Below are positions 6,985-14,858 of a DNA stretch of 15,961 bases, piece by piece; position 1 is the first letter of the stretch; every line of letters starts with the position of its first letter. The notes under the pieces are model-generated. The model saw nothing but the letters and a program-made list of their open reading frames with translations, searched no databases and was not told where the DNA came from. Made by a program: the position numbers and the translations under genes. Source of the stretch: CAZGLR01 sp964526635 (lineage in GTDB: Bacteria > Zixibacteria > MSB-5A5 > GN15 > JAAZOE01); contig CAZGLR010000079.1 of the NCBI GenBank assembly GCA_964526635.1, positions 1 through 15,961 on the forward strand. Direction: 5' to 3'.

Positions 6985-7413
6985 ATGTCATTTATAGAAT
7001 GGTCACATACGATGGACGTGGGTATCGAATCAATTGATACCGAACATCGGCAACTGGTGGAAATCGCCAATCGGATGGAGCGGGCGGTGCAGGCCGGGCG
7101 GGAGCATACGGAATTGATGGCAATTCTCGACGAACTGATTGCGGCGACTCGTGATCATTTCACGTCCGAAGAGCGGGTGATGGAAGAGGCCGGGTATCCG
7201 CTGCTGGAAGCGCATCAGCGGATGCATGCCGAACTTATTGTTGAAGTCGGGCGGATGCGCGGTGCGCTGGACAGCAGTGAACTGGCCCGGGCCACGGCGC
7301 CATTTGTGCTGAAGTTCATTAAACTCTGGCTGGTTAAGCATGTGGAGCATGATGATATCAGAATCGGGCGATTTGTCCTGGCGCAAAAGGCGGATTCGGA
7401 AATACCTTTGTGA
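6985..7413 (+). CDS. Bacteriohemerythrin, single domain
   Basis: A 142-residue cytosolic O2-binding protein of the bacteriohemerythrin family. The ATG at 6985 is preferred over the in-frame GTG at 6976, because that GTG falls inside the strong ribosome binding site AGGGGGTGA (6971-6979). The non-haem di-iron ligand set is complete: His21 ('IDTEHRQL'), His58 and Glu62 ('HFTSEE'), His77 and His81 ('AHQRMH'), His119 and Asp124 ('HVEHDD'). The family N-terminal 'W...M..GI..ID' is also present. There is no fused signalling domain, so it is more likely an O2 carrier, buffer or scavenger than a chemoreceptor. It stands alone, 324 bases upstream of the electron-transfer operon. Placing it beside redox genes fits a role in protecting O2-sensitive iron-sulfur proteins, but that link is inference. 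Confidence 0.94.
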   Translation: MSFIEWSHTMDVGIESIDTEHRQLVEIANRMERAVQAGREHTELMAILDELIAATRDHFTSEERVMEEAGYPLLEAHQRMHAELIVEVGRMRGALDSSELARATAPFVLKFIKLWLVKHVEHDDIRIGRFVLAQKADSEIPL

Positions 7414-7737
7414 CGTGACTTCGAGGCGTTTCTGATCGGGTGGCGCGTTTGGGGGCCAAAAAAAACAAGTACAGAATATCATAGAAGATAAAAAAAGTCG
7501 TCATTGTATCGGAATGGTAACTTGTCGTATAGCATTAGCATCCAAACGCAAAAGTAGGTCGAAGGGCTCCATTAAGTCACCTATCGAGATGTTTTTCGCA
7601 TACAATGTATGCGGATTATTCTTGACAAGTGTATGAATGATAATTTCTTTTAATCCGGAGATTGTTACAATATTCACAAGCCGACTGCTTGAACAACGGC
7701 CCTTTTCGTCTTGTTTTCGGCGGCGGGAGATTGGTCA
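7414..7737. other. Upstream region of the electron-transfer operon
   Basis: No gene is seen in these 324 bases. No clean terminator follows the hemerythrin gene, so some read-through is possible. The region carries the palindrome and TTGACA element annotated at 7597-7635; the last 100 bases before the first operon gene would be an untranslated leader if transcription starts there. Confidence 0.5.
7597..7635 (+). promoter_or_regulatory. Palindromic operator with -35 element upstream of Tmc/Hmc operon
   Basis: CGCATACA-A-TGTATGCG (7597-7613) is a perfect 17-base palindrome with 8-bp arms. Nine bases later comes an exact -35 consensus, TTGACA (7622-7627), followed by a further copy of the half-site core TGTATG (7630-7635). 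A well-spaced -10 box is not evident: TAATTT (7641-7646) is too close and TTTAAT (7649-7654) too far, so an activator-dependent promoter is possible. The arrangement of palindrome, -35 and extra half-site is typical of a dimeric regulator site; the regulator is unknown. Confidence 0.5.
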
Positions 7738-8994
7738 ATGGATACCACAAACTGGGACTGGCAAGCCGGCAAAAAAGTTATCTGCACGCTGTCTGAAATC
7801 CGCAAAAAATTCAAACGTGTTGATGAACTGACGGTAAGCCCCGATGGTGAAAAAATTGCGGCGCCGGTACAAACGGATGAGGGTTTTACGGCCTTTGTCA
7901 ACGATGAGGTGTGGCCGGATCCGTTAGAGATTCTCTGGATGCTGCATTTTTCACCGGATGGCCGTCTGACCGGACTGGGTCGTATCGAAGATGAATGGAC
8001 CGCCATTGTCGATGGGAAGCCCTGGGACGAACGCTTTGAGTATGTCTGGCAACCCCGTTTTTCGGCCGATGGAACGCGACTGGCGTTGCTATATAAGCGG
8101 GATGATCAGTATGGCGTGGTCATTGAGGGTAAACCGTGGGAATCCGGTTTCCAGGCGATCCGTGATTATGCGTTGAGTCCGGATGGTCGGCATGCGGCGG
8201 CGACAGTCCAGGTGAGGGGGCTGGATGAGGCCGATATTTTTGGATTTGCCGAGGGCACCTGGTCGGTAGCGGTCGATGGCACGGCGTGGGGCGGCGTATT
8301 TATCAATGCCTGGGGCCCGGCATTCAGTGATGACGGATCAAAGGTCGCGGCTGAGGTTCGCTCGGATATGTATGCATATTCAATTGCAGTCGATGATGCG
8401 CCGTGGAAAAAGACCTTCGGGTGTGTCTGGCAGCCATCGTTCCGTATGGGCAACGGCAGGGTGCTGGCGCCGGTGCGGCAGGACGGCAAATGGTATCTGG
8501 CTGAAGATGGCGAATTGTTATGGAAACGGCCCTACAACCAATTATGGATGGTCCGTCAGAGTCCGGACGGCAAGCGTCTGGCGGCCAGTGTTTCATCGGC
8601 ATTCGGGCGTTGGACGATAGCAGTCGATGATGCGCCATGGGCGGAAACGGCCGGTGACATGGTTGGCGAGCCCCACTTCTCTACCGATGGTCGCCGAGTG
8701 GCTGCAATTGCAAAAGACAATGACAGGTGGTCGATTGGAGTTGACGGTAAGATATGGCCAGTCTGGTGTGATATGATATGGGATCCGGTGTTCAGCCCCG
8801 ATGGTAATTTTGTCCTGGCGAAAGCTGAGTTGAAGGGAAAATACACGTTGCTGGTCAATGGAAAGCCCCTTAATCGCGGGTTTGAAAAAATGTGGGATCC
8901 GGTGTTCAGTCGGGATGGCAGCATGGTGCTGTTGCGATATGTTGAAAACGATACGTACGTCCGCGAAGTGGGCGCACCGGGATCGCTGGTGTAG
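7738..8994 (+). CDS. tmcD: Tryptophan-rich TmcD-like propeller subunit
   Basis: A 418-residue protein with no signal peptide or membrane span, hence cytoplasmic. The ATG at 7738 follows GGGAG by 8 bases; an in-frame TTG at 7711 is less likely. It is made of about ten units of roughly 40 residues, each with a 'FSPDG..(A)' turn and often a 'V.DG.PW...F...W.P' stretch, a WD40/PD40-like propeller pattern. It has 23 tryptophans, over 5 percent. TmcD of the Tmc complex of Desulfovibrio is known as a tryptophan-rich cytoplasmic protein of similar length and unknown job, and this gene's place 20 bases before a TmcC/HmcE-type cytochrome b and a TmcB/HmcF-type protein supports that identity. A role as a docking or scaffold surface for the cytoplasmic iron-sulfur subunit is inference. 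It contains no redox cofactor motif. Confidence 0.72.
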   Translation: MDTTNWDWQAGKKVICTLSEIRKKFKRVDELTVSPDGEKIAAPVQTDEGFTAFVNDEVWPDPLEILWMLHFSPDGRLTGLGRIEDEWTAIVDGKPWDERFEYVWQPRFSADGTRLALLYKRDDQYGVVIEGKPWESGFQAIRDYALSPDGRHAAATVQVRGLDEADIFGFAEGTWSVAVDGTAWGGVFINAWGPAFSDDGSKVAAEVRSDMYAYSIAVDDAPWKKTFGCVWQPSFRMGNGRVLAPVRQDGKWYLAEDGELLWKRPYNQLWMVRQSPDGKRLAASVSSAFGRWTIAVDDAPWAETAGDMVGEPHFSTDGRRVAAIAKDNDRWSIGVDGKIWPVWCDMIWDPVFSPDGNFVLAKAELKGKYTLLVNGKPLNRGFEKMWDPVFSRDGSMVLLRYVENDTYVREVGAPGSLV

Positions 8995-9014
8995 GCAGGA
9001 AGAGGTGAAAGACG

Positions 9015-9662
9015 ATGTATGATTTTGCCCGAGGACCGTTGGTTTACATCGCGTTCGTTGTCATGTTCGCGGGATTGGCCTATCGCCTCTTTGCGGCCTG
9101 GAAGCTGGCGAAGCGTGAAAAGGTAATTTTCCCATACATGCACGGTAAATATGGACTGCGCTCGATCTGGCACTGGATTGTGCCGTTTGGCAGCAGAAAT
9201 ATGCGGCTGCGTCCGACGTTTACGATATTGTCTTTTCTCTTTCATATCTGCCTGATCCTGGTGCCGTTATTTACGCTTGGCCACGCGGCGTCGATCGAAC
9301 GGACGCTGGGGATTCAATGGTTATCGTTATCGTCGACCCTGAGTCATGCAATGACAATTCTGGTGGTGTTGGGATCGCTGATTTTCCTCATGCGGCGGCT
9401 GGCCGAGCCGACGGTGCGGCTGGTTAGTTCATGGCAGGATTTTGTAACGCTGCTGATTGTGGTGGCGCCGTTTGCCACCGGGTTAATCGCGCGGTATCAG
9501 TGGTTTGATTATCACACGGTCATCACCATCCATATGATAACCGGTGCGATCTGGTTGATGGCGGTACCGTTTACCCGTATTGTACACATGCTTTTCTTCC
9601 CCTTCACGCGGGCGTATATGGGCAGTGAGTTCGGGTATGTGCGTAATGCTCGGGATTGGTAA
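9015..9662 (+). CDS. hmcE: Cytochrome b subunit, HmcE/TmcC-like
   Basis: A 215-residue integral membrane protein of the NarI/DsrM cytochrome b type. AGAGGTGA lies 6 bases before the ATG. Five membrane spans can be read at about residues 7-29, 67-90, 108-128, 138-158 and 165-195. Several histidines sit in or at the ends of spans ('SFLFHICL', 'STLSHAM', 'YHTVITIHMITG', 'RIVHMLFF') and are candidate axial ligands for two b haems. In Hmc, Tmc and Dsr complexes this subunit links the quinone pool and periplasmic cytochrome to the cytoplasmic HdrD-like subunit, whose gene starts 30 bases downstream. Length matches HmcE/TmcC (about 215-230) and is much shorter than DsrM (about 330). Whether it descends from HmcE or TmcC cannot be decided by eye. 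Confidence 0.87.
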   Translation: MYDFARGPLVYIAFVVMFAGLAYRLFAAWKLAKREKVIFPYMHGKYGLRSIWHWIVPFGSRNMRLRPTFTILSFLFHICLILVPLFTLGHAASIERTLGIQWLSLSSTLSHAMTILVVLGSLIFLMRRLAEPTVRLVSSWQDFVTLLIVVAPFATGLIARYQWFDYHTVITIHMITGAIWLMAVPFTRIVHMLFFPFTRAYMGSEFGYVRNARDW

Positions 9663-9692
9663 CAGAGAGAAGTTTGCGGAGGATTTGGTGGA

Positions 9693-11021
9693 ATGAACGA
9701 TACACCCCTACAACAGGTTGCCGATCCGGGAATCGATGAAGCGGCGAAGAAGCTGACGCCCGAGCAGATTCAGAAAGTAACCATGCAGGTTCTGGACAAG
9801 GAATGTGCGGCGCGTTTGAAAATTTATCTGGATACCTGTGTCAGATGCGGGTTGTGCGCCGAGGCGTGCCATACGTATCAGTCGCGCGATAAGGATCCCA
9901 ACTTTGCTCCGGTGGCCAAGGTGCGCAATACGATATGGGAGCTGGTGAAGCGCAAAGGGCTGGTCGATGGTGAATTTGTACGCAACATGGCCCGGATAGC
10001 GTTTACCGAGTGTGGTGTGTGCCGGCGTTGCAGCATGTATTGTCCGTTTGGGATCGATCTGGCTTATCTGCTGTTGACCGTGCGGCGTATCTGTGCGCGA
10101 CTGGGCGTGGTGCCGCAGTATTTGCAGGACACGACCAACAGCCATGCGGCGACTTTTAATCAGATGTGGGTGAATCAGGACGAATGGATCGATACCCTGC
10201 AGTGGCAGGAAGAAGAAGCGATGATGACCGTCAAGGATGCCCGGATTCCGCTGGAGGTCGAGGGAGCGGACATCATGTACTCGGTTATCGCACCCGAACC
10301 GAAGATTCTGGCGCAGCTTTTGGCCAATATGGCCGTGATTATGAAGGTCGCGGGACTGAACTGGACGATGCCGGCGACTGACGGCTGGGACAACAGCAAC
10401 ATGGCCATGTATTCGGGGGATTTCGAGATTATGGGCCGCGTCGAACGGCTGCACTGGGAGACGGCGGCGCGATTGAAAGTCAAAACGATAGTCATGGGCG
10501 AATGCGGTCATGCCTTCCGCGGGGCGGTGTACGACGGCCCCCGCTGGCTGGGATGGAAATTTCCGCCGATCAAGATGGTCCACGCAATCGAGTTCTACTA
10601 CGATTTGCTGACCAGCGGGAAGATCAAAATTAAACAAAAGTATCCGCATCATGTGACCGTACAGGATCCCTGTAATACTGTGCGCGGACGTGGTCTGGGT
10701 GACAAGCTTCGGTTTATAATCGATCAAACCTGCGAGAAGTTTACGGATATGCGGCCGAATCAGGAGCATAATTATTGCTGTGCGGCCGGGGGCGGAGTGA
10801 TCAATTGCGGGCCGCCGTGGAAACGGTCGCGCATGATTTCCAACCGGGTCAAAGCCGAACAGATCGAGGCGACCGGGGCGGATATTGTGATTACACCCTG
10901 TCATAACTGTCACAGCGGTATCGAGGATATTCTCGGTCATTACAAGTTGCCGCAGCATGTCAAATTTATCAGCGAGATATTGATGGAAACCATGGATATC
11001 CCCGGGGAGTTGCAGGTATGA
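9693..11021 (+). CDS. hmcF: HdrD/DsrK-like iron-sulfur subunit, HmcF/TmcB-like
   Basis: A 442-residue cytoplasmic protein attached to the membrane through the cytochrome b subunit. Two ferredoxin-type [4Fe-4S] motifs lie at Cys49-52-55-59 ('CVRCGLCAEAC') and Cys107-110-113-117 ('CGVCRRCSMYC'). A full CCG-type motif, Cys327...Cys362-Cys363...Cys403-x2-Cys406, follows; in HdrB/HdrD and DsrK this type of site binds the special catalytic [4Fe-4S] cluster that handles disulfides or thiols. The first CCG repeat is degenerate (only Cys271, 'GECGH'). The cytoplasmic partner (a DsrC-like protein or another thiol) is not in the window. A GGAGG box lies upstream of the ATG at 9693; the stop overlaps the next start as ATGA, which implies translational coupling to the 16-haem cytochrome. 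Confidence 0.93.
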   Translation: MNDTPLQQVADPGIDEAAKKLTPEQIQKVTMQVLDKECAARLKIYLDTCVRCGLCAEACHTYQSRDKDPNFAPVAKVRNTIWELVKRKGLVDGEFVRNMARIAFTECGVCRRCSMYCPFGIDLAYLLLTVRRICARLGVVPQYLQDTTNSHAATFNQMWVNQDEWIDTLQWQEEEAMMTVKDARIPLEVEGADIMYSVIAPEPKILAQLLANMAVIMKVAGLNWTMPATDGWDNSNMAMYSGDFEIMGRVERLHWETAARLKVKTIVMGECGHAFRGAVYDGPRWLGWKFPPIKMVHAIEFYYDLLTSGKIKIKQKYPHHVTVQDPCNTVRGRGLGDKLRFIIDQTCEKFTDMRPNQEHNYCCAAGGGVINCGPPWKRSRMISNRVKAEQIEATGADIVITPCHNCHSGIEDILGHYKLPQHVKFISEILMETMDIPGELQV

Positions 11022-12583
11022 GGTGGGGGAGAAGCATCACGTCGGATATGCGCATGAGCATGATATGCGGTCTCGTGGCGGTTCTGACTGCGGGTAGCCT
11101 GTTGCTGACCGGCTGCAGTGACTCCGAGGCGGGGAATGATATGATGGCCCGTCCGGATGTGATTGTCATTGATGCCATGCTCAGCTATGGTCCGCTGGAT
11201 CGGCCGCCGGTGGAATTTCCGCATGACCTGCATACGGCGCACATGACCCGGGAAGGTGACGAGTGCTCCCGATGCCATACTGAAATAGGCGCAGCGTGTA
11301 CAGTCCCGAAATTTCACTGGGATCGGACAATGTCGCGCACGCAGGTGACGGATTTGTATCATGATTCCTGTATCACCTGTCATCAAACGCAGCTCGATGC
11401 CGGCAGCGACAGCGGACCGGTGGTATGCGGGGAGTGTCATCGTGAGCAGCCGCAGTATATTTCAGCGCGTCAGAATATTAATTTTGATAAATCGCTGCAT
11501 TATCGCCATATCAAGGCACTGGACAACACCTGTGACAAATGCCATCATGATTACAATCCCGAGACGGGCGAGCTGGAGTATATGACGGGGCATGAAAGTT
11601 CGTGCCGCGATTGTCATGGCGATGCCAAACAGGGTGATGCCTGTTCGATGCGGACAGAGGCACATAATCAGTGCATTAGCTGTCATCGTGAGACGGTCAA
11701 TTCGGGACCGGTCGAATGTGCCGGGTGTCATGATCCGGTGCGGCTGGCAAAAATCGAGAAGGTCGAAGACGTGCCCCGGCTGGATCGCAATCAGCCGGAT
11801 TTCGTGCTTCTGGCGGCCCCCGAGGGTGAGCGCGAATTGAGCAAGCTCAATACCGTGCCGTTTTCGCATGTCGGTCATGAAGGATTTCTCGATGATTGCC
11901 GGACATGTCATCATCTGACCCTTAAAGCCTGCAATGAATGTCATAACCTGACCGGATCGGAAGATGCCAATGGTGTCGGGCTGCAGCAGGCCTTTCACCT
12001 GCTGGCTTCCAAGAGCAGTTGTATCGGGTGTCATGATGATGAAAAGACGGCGTTTGAGTGCGGCGGCTGTCATCGGTTTATGCAGCAGCGGACAGTGTCG
12101 GAACGGGCCTGTCGGATTTGCCATTCGGGACCGGCGCCGGAACGGCTGGAGGCGGTGGGGTCACGGTATACGTCACTTGAGCAGTTCAAGCCGTCGCGCT
12201 CGGAATATCGCCTGAGTTTCTCGAAATCGGAGATTCCGGATACAGTGTGGATTTCGGTTCTGGAGGATCAATATGAACCGGCTCTGCTGCCGCATCGTAA
12301 GATAATTGACGCCATGCTGACAGTAATGCAGGACAACAAAGTCGCGAACCATTTTCATGCCACCGAAGATATTGTCTGCCAGGGTTGTCATCATCACAGC
12401 CCGATCGGCACCCGGCCGCCGTTGTGCGAAAACTGCCACGGTGAGCCGTTTGATTCCGACGAATTGCATAAACCGGGATTGTATGGTGCTTATCATCGGC
12501 AGTGTATCGGCTGTCATGAATCGATGAAGATCAGCAAACCGCAGGAGTGTACGGTTTGTCATGCGCGCAAGAGCGGAGCATAA
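11018..12583 (+). CDS. hmcA: 16-haem cytochrome c, HmcA
   Basis: A 521-residue periplasmic multihaem cytochrome with exactly sixteen CXXCH motifs (first at Cys83, last ending at His515), all of the simple spacing. Sixteen haems and this length match HmcA, the high-molecular-weight cytochrome of Desulfovibrio. There are two long haem-free stretches: about 55 residues between haems 7 and 8, and 84 residues between haems 12 and 13. Many non-motif histidines ('FPHDLHTAH', 'FSHVGHEGF') are present for distal ligation. The N-terminus has a hydrophobic segment ending in the lipobox 'LLTGC' (Cys33), so it is probably a lipoprotein anchored in a membrane, with Ser at +2. The start at 11018 overlaps the hmcF stop by 4 bases. 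The role is to collect or deliver electrons from periplasmic donors such as hydrogenase, formate dehydrogenase or other cytochromes to the membrane subunits. Confidence 0.96.
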   Translation: MRWGRSITSDMRMSMICGLVAVLTAGSLLLTGCSDSEAGNDMMARPDVIVIDAMLSYGPLDRPPVEFPHDLHTAHMTREGDECSRCHTEIGAACTVPKFHWDRTMSRTQVTDLYHDSCITCHQTQLDAGSDSGPVVCGECHREQPQYISARQNINFDKSLHYRHIKALDNTCDKCHHDYNPETGELEYMTGHESSCRDCHGDAKQGDACSMRTEAHNQCISCHRETVNSGPVECAGCHDPVRLAKIEKVEDVPRLDRNQPDFVLLAAPEGERELSKLNTVPFSHVGHEGFLDDCRTCHHLTLKACNECHNLTGSEDANGVGLQQAFHLLASKSSCIGCHDDEKTAFECGGCHRFMQQRTVSERACRICHSGPAPERLEAVGSRYTSLEQFKPSRSEYRLSFSKSEIPDTVWISVLEDQYEPALLPHRKIIDAMLTVMQDNKVANHFHATEDIVCQGCHHHSPIGTRPPLCENCHGEPFDSDELHKPGLYGAYHRQCIGCHESMKISKPQECTVCHARKSGA

Positions 12584-12620
12584 TCAAAGCCGGCGGCAGG
12601 TCGGATGAGGATACAGTGAA

Positions 12621-13682
12621 ATGAGTACATCACGGCGCAAATTTCTAAAATGGGTGGCCGGGGCCGGCGCGGCGGTATCGCTGGCATCGAAGGTCTCGGG
12701 ACACGATCACTTCACCGGGTATCCGGAAAGTTACGGAGTATTGCATGATACGACCCTGTGCATCGGGTGTCGCCGTTGCGAGGAAGCCTGCAATACGGTT
12801 AATGATCTGCCTCAGCCGGAGACGCCGTTTGATGATCTGACGGTGCTTGCGAACAAGCGGCGGACGACCGATAAGAGTTACACGGTGGTCAACAAGTATG
12901 AACCGGAGGCCGGACCGCGTTCGCCGGTTTTCCGCAAGAATCAGTGCAATCATTGCCAGGAGCCGGCCTGCGCGTCGTCGTGTTTTGTCGGGGCTTTCAC
13001 CAAGACGCCCGAGGGCGCGGTGGTGTATGATGCCTCGGTGTGTGTCGGCTGCCGGTATTGCCTGATTGCCTGCCCCTTTGATATCCCGGCGTATGAATAT
13101 GATAAGGCCTTTACCCCGCGAGTGATGAAGTGCACGATGTGCCATCCACGTATTGAGGACGGCAAGTTGCCGGGATGTGTGGAGGCCTGCCCGATGGAGG
13201 CACTGACGTTCGGCAAGCGCAGCGATTTGCTGCTGATTGCGCGGGATCGGATTCATAAATATCCGGACAAGTATATCAATCACATCTATGGTGAGCACGA
13301 GATGGGTGGCACCAGCTGGCTTTATATCACCGACACGCCGTTTGAGGAGGTCGGTATGCGCACCGATCTCGGAGTGATCCCGGCGCCGGAATTTACGTCC
13401 GGGGCGCTGGCGATGGTGCCGATTGTGATCGGTATGTGGCCGGTGGTGCTGGGTGGAATTTATGTGATGGCGCGCCGTAATGCCCGTATCGCGCACAGGG
13501 TACAGGTCGAAGCGGTCGAGGGCATGCGCCAGACCACACAGCAGGCGGCTGATGACAAGCTGGCCCAGGAAAAAGAGAAGATGAACAAGATGAAGGAGAA
13601 GGCGATCGAAACTGCGGTGAAAAAGGCCAAAGCCGATTTCGAAAAAGAACGTGGCGGTGAGGAAGGAGGCGGCAATGGCTAA
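12621..13682 (+). CDS. hmcB: Tat-exported four-cluster ferredoxin subunit, HmcB
   Basis: A 353-residue subunit related to HmcB/DsrO. The N-terminus 'SRRKFLK' plus a hydrophobic stretch is a Tat signal. Sixteen cysteines make four [4Fe-4S] sites: Cys47-50-53-57, Cys109-112-117-121, Cys141-144-147-151 and Cys171-174-186-190, pairing in the usual crossed way. A single membrane span lies at about 261-284, followed by a 69-residue highly charged Lys/Glu tail that reads as a coiled coil and ends in Gly/Glu repeats. With the clusters in the periplasm, the tail should lie in the cytoplasm. It relays electrons between HmcA and the NrfD-type subunit HmcC. It starts 37 bases after hmcA and overlaps hmcC by 8 bases. 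Confidence 0.94.
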   Translation: MSTSRRKFLKWVAGAGAAVSLASKVSGHDHFTGYPESYGVLHDTTLCIGCRRCEEACNTVNDLPQPETPFDDLTVLANKRRTTDKSYTVVNKYEPEAGPRSPVFRKNQCNHCQEPACASSCFVGAFTKTPEGAVVYDASVCVGCRYCLIACPFDIPAYEYDKAFTPRVMKCTMCHPRIEDGKLPGCVEACPMEALTFGKRSDLLLIARDRIHKYPDKYINHIYGEHEMGGTSWLYITDTPFEEVGMRTDLGVIPAPEFTSGALAMVPIVIGMWPVVLGGIYVMARRNARIAHRVQVEAVEGMRQTTQQAADDKLAQEKEKMNKMKEKAIETAVKKAKADFEKERGGEEGGGNG

Positions 13683-14847
13683 CGGAACCGAAGCAGTCAG
13701 GCGGCCGCTGATCAGCCCGTTTAATGTTTTCGCCCTAATCGTCCTGATCGTTGGAGCGGTGCTGACCTATCTGCGTTTTACCGGCGGTCTCGGTACTGTG
13801 ACCAATCTGGATCATTCGAATCCGTGGGGAATCTGGATCGGGTTTGACCTTCTGACCGGTGTGGCGCTGGCAGCCGGCGGCTACGTGACCGCCGCGGCGG
13901 TGGAGTTGTTTGGCTTGAAGAAATTTCATGCCGCCGTGCGGCCGGCGATCCTGACGGGTTTTCTGGGGTATTCGCTGGTGGTCTTTGCGCTCTTGTTTGA
14001 CGTCGGGCGGCCGTGGCGCCTGCCGTATCCGTTTTTTGTCAGCCAGGGCGTGACCTCGGTGATGTTCGAGGTAGGCGCCTGTGTGGCGTTGTATTTGACC
14101 GTGTTGTTTCTTGAATTTTCCCCGGCAGCGGCCGAATGGCTGGGTCTGAAAAAAGCACGGCGGCTGTTGATCAGTCTGACGATATTTTTGACGATTCTCG
14201 GGGTAATGCTATCGACGCTGCATCAATCCTCGCTGGGGGCAATGTTTTTGATTGCGCCATCGAAACTGCATCCACTCTGGTATTCACCATATTTACCGGT
14301 CTTTTTCTTCGTCTCGAGTATCGCGGCAGGGTTGTCGATGGTGTTGTTTGAGAACGGCCTGTCGTTCAAGTACTTCAGGGACAAGATGGATGAAGAACAT
14401 ATCAAATCGCGGGACTTGATTACCCATGGTTTCGGGCGGGCGGCCTCGCTGGTCCTGTTTGGATATTTCGCGATCAAGGTATTCGGGATTGCGATCGGCA
14501 ACAACTGGCACTATTTGTTCACTGGCTATGGCGCCTGGTTTATGGTGGAGATAATCGGGTTTGTACTGATGCCGGCGTTTGCCTATGCTATCGGCGCCCG
14601 TGATCGCAATTTGAAACTGATCCGCTTTACGGCGCTCTGGACGGTTTTGGGGATCGTATTGAATCGCCTTAATGTGTCATGGTTTGCATTCAATTATCAT
14701 CTGCCGGCGTCGGAACGGTATATGCCGCACTGGATGGAAATCGGGATAAGTGTGTTTATCGTGACAATCGGACTGCTGGTGTTCAGGTTCATTGTCACCA
14801 AAATGCCGATTTTGCATACGCATCCGAAGTTTCCGGAAGCGCATTAA
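13675..14847 (+). CDS. hmcC: NrfD-family membrane subunit, HmcC
   Basis: A 390-residue polytopic membrane protein of the NrfD/PsrC/HmcC/DsrP family with about ten spans. The ATG at 13675 follows AAGGAGG closely; an upstream in-frame GTG at 13651 would add eight implausible residues. Family features include the first-span region 'SNPWGIWIGFD' and 'VFALLFDVGRPWR', the conserved stretch after span 3. These subunits carry no cofactor and, in relatives, form a quinone site and may couple quinone redox chemistry to proton movement. Length matches Desulfovibrio HmcC (just under 400). It overlaps hmcB by 8 bases and is followed 11 bases later by hmcD. Confidence 0.95.
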   Translation: MANGTEAVRRPLISPFNVFALIVLIVGAVLTYLRFTGGLGTVTNLDHSNPWGIWIGFDLLTGVALAAGGYVTAAAVELFGLKKFHAAVRPAILTGFLGYSLVVFALLFDVGRPWRLPYPFFVSQGVTSVMFEVGACVALYLTVLFLEFSPAAAEWLGLKKARRLLISLTIFLTILGVMLSTLHQSSLGAMFLIAPSKLHPLWYSPYLPVFFFVSSIAAGLSMVLFENGLSFKYFRDKMDEEHIKSRDLITHGFGRAASLVLFGYFAIKVFGIAIGNNWHYLFTGYGAWFMVEIIGFVLMPAFAYAIGARDRNLKLIRFTALWTVLGIVLNRLNVSWFAFNYHLPASERYMPHWMEIGISVFIVTIGLLVFRFIVTKMPILHTHPKFPEAH

Positions 14848-14858
14848 AGAAAGGATAG

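Noticed and set aside
9708..10958. Long minus-strand open frame (416 residues) antisense to hmcF
   Set aside because: It is opposite an unambiguous iron-sulfur protein gene; the product is His/Arg/Gln-rich shadow sequence without domains.
9015..12583. Assignment as a plain Tmc complex
   Set aside because: Tmc uses a tetrahaem TmcA and lacks HmcB/HmcC-type subunits; here a 16-haem cytochrome and both extra subunits are present, so only the first gene points specifically to Tmc.
12645..13496. Minus-strand open frame (283 residues) antisense to hmcB
   Set aside because: Shadow of a gene with four clear cluster motifs; the translation is Arg/His-rich with no family resemblance.
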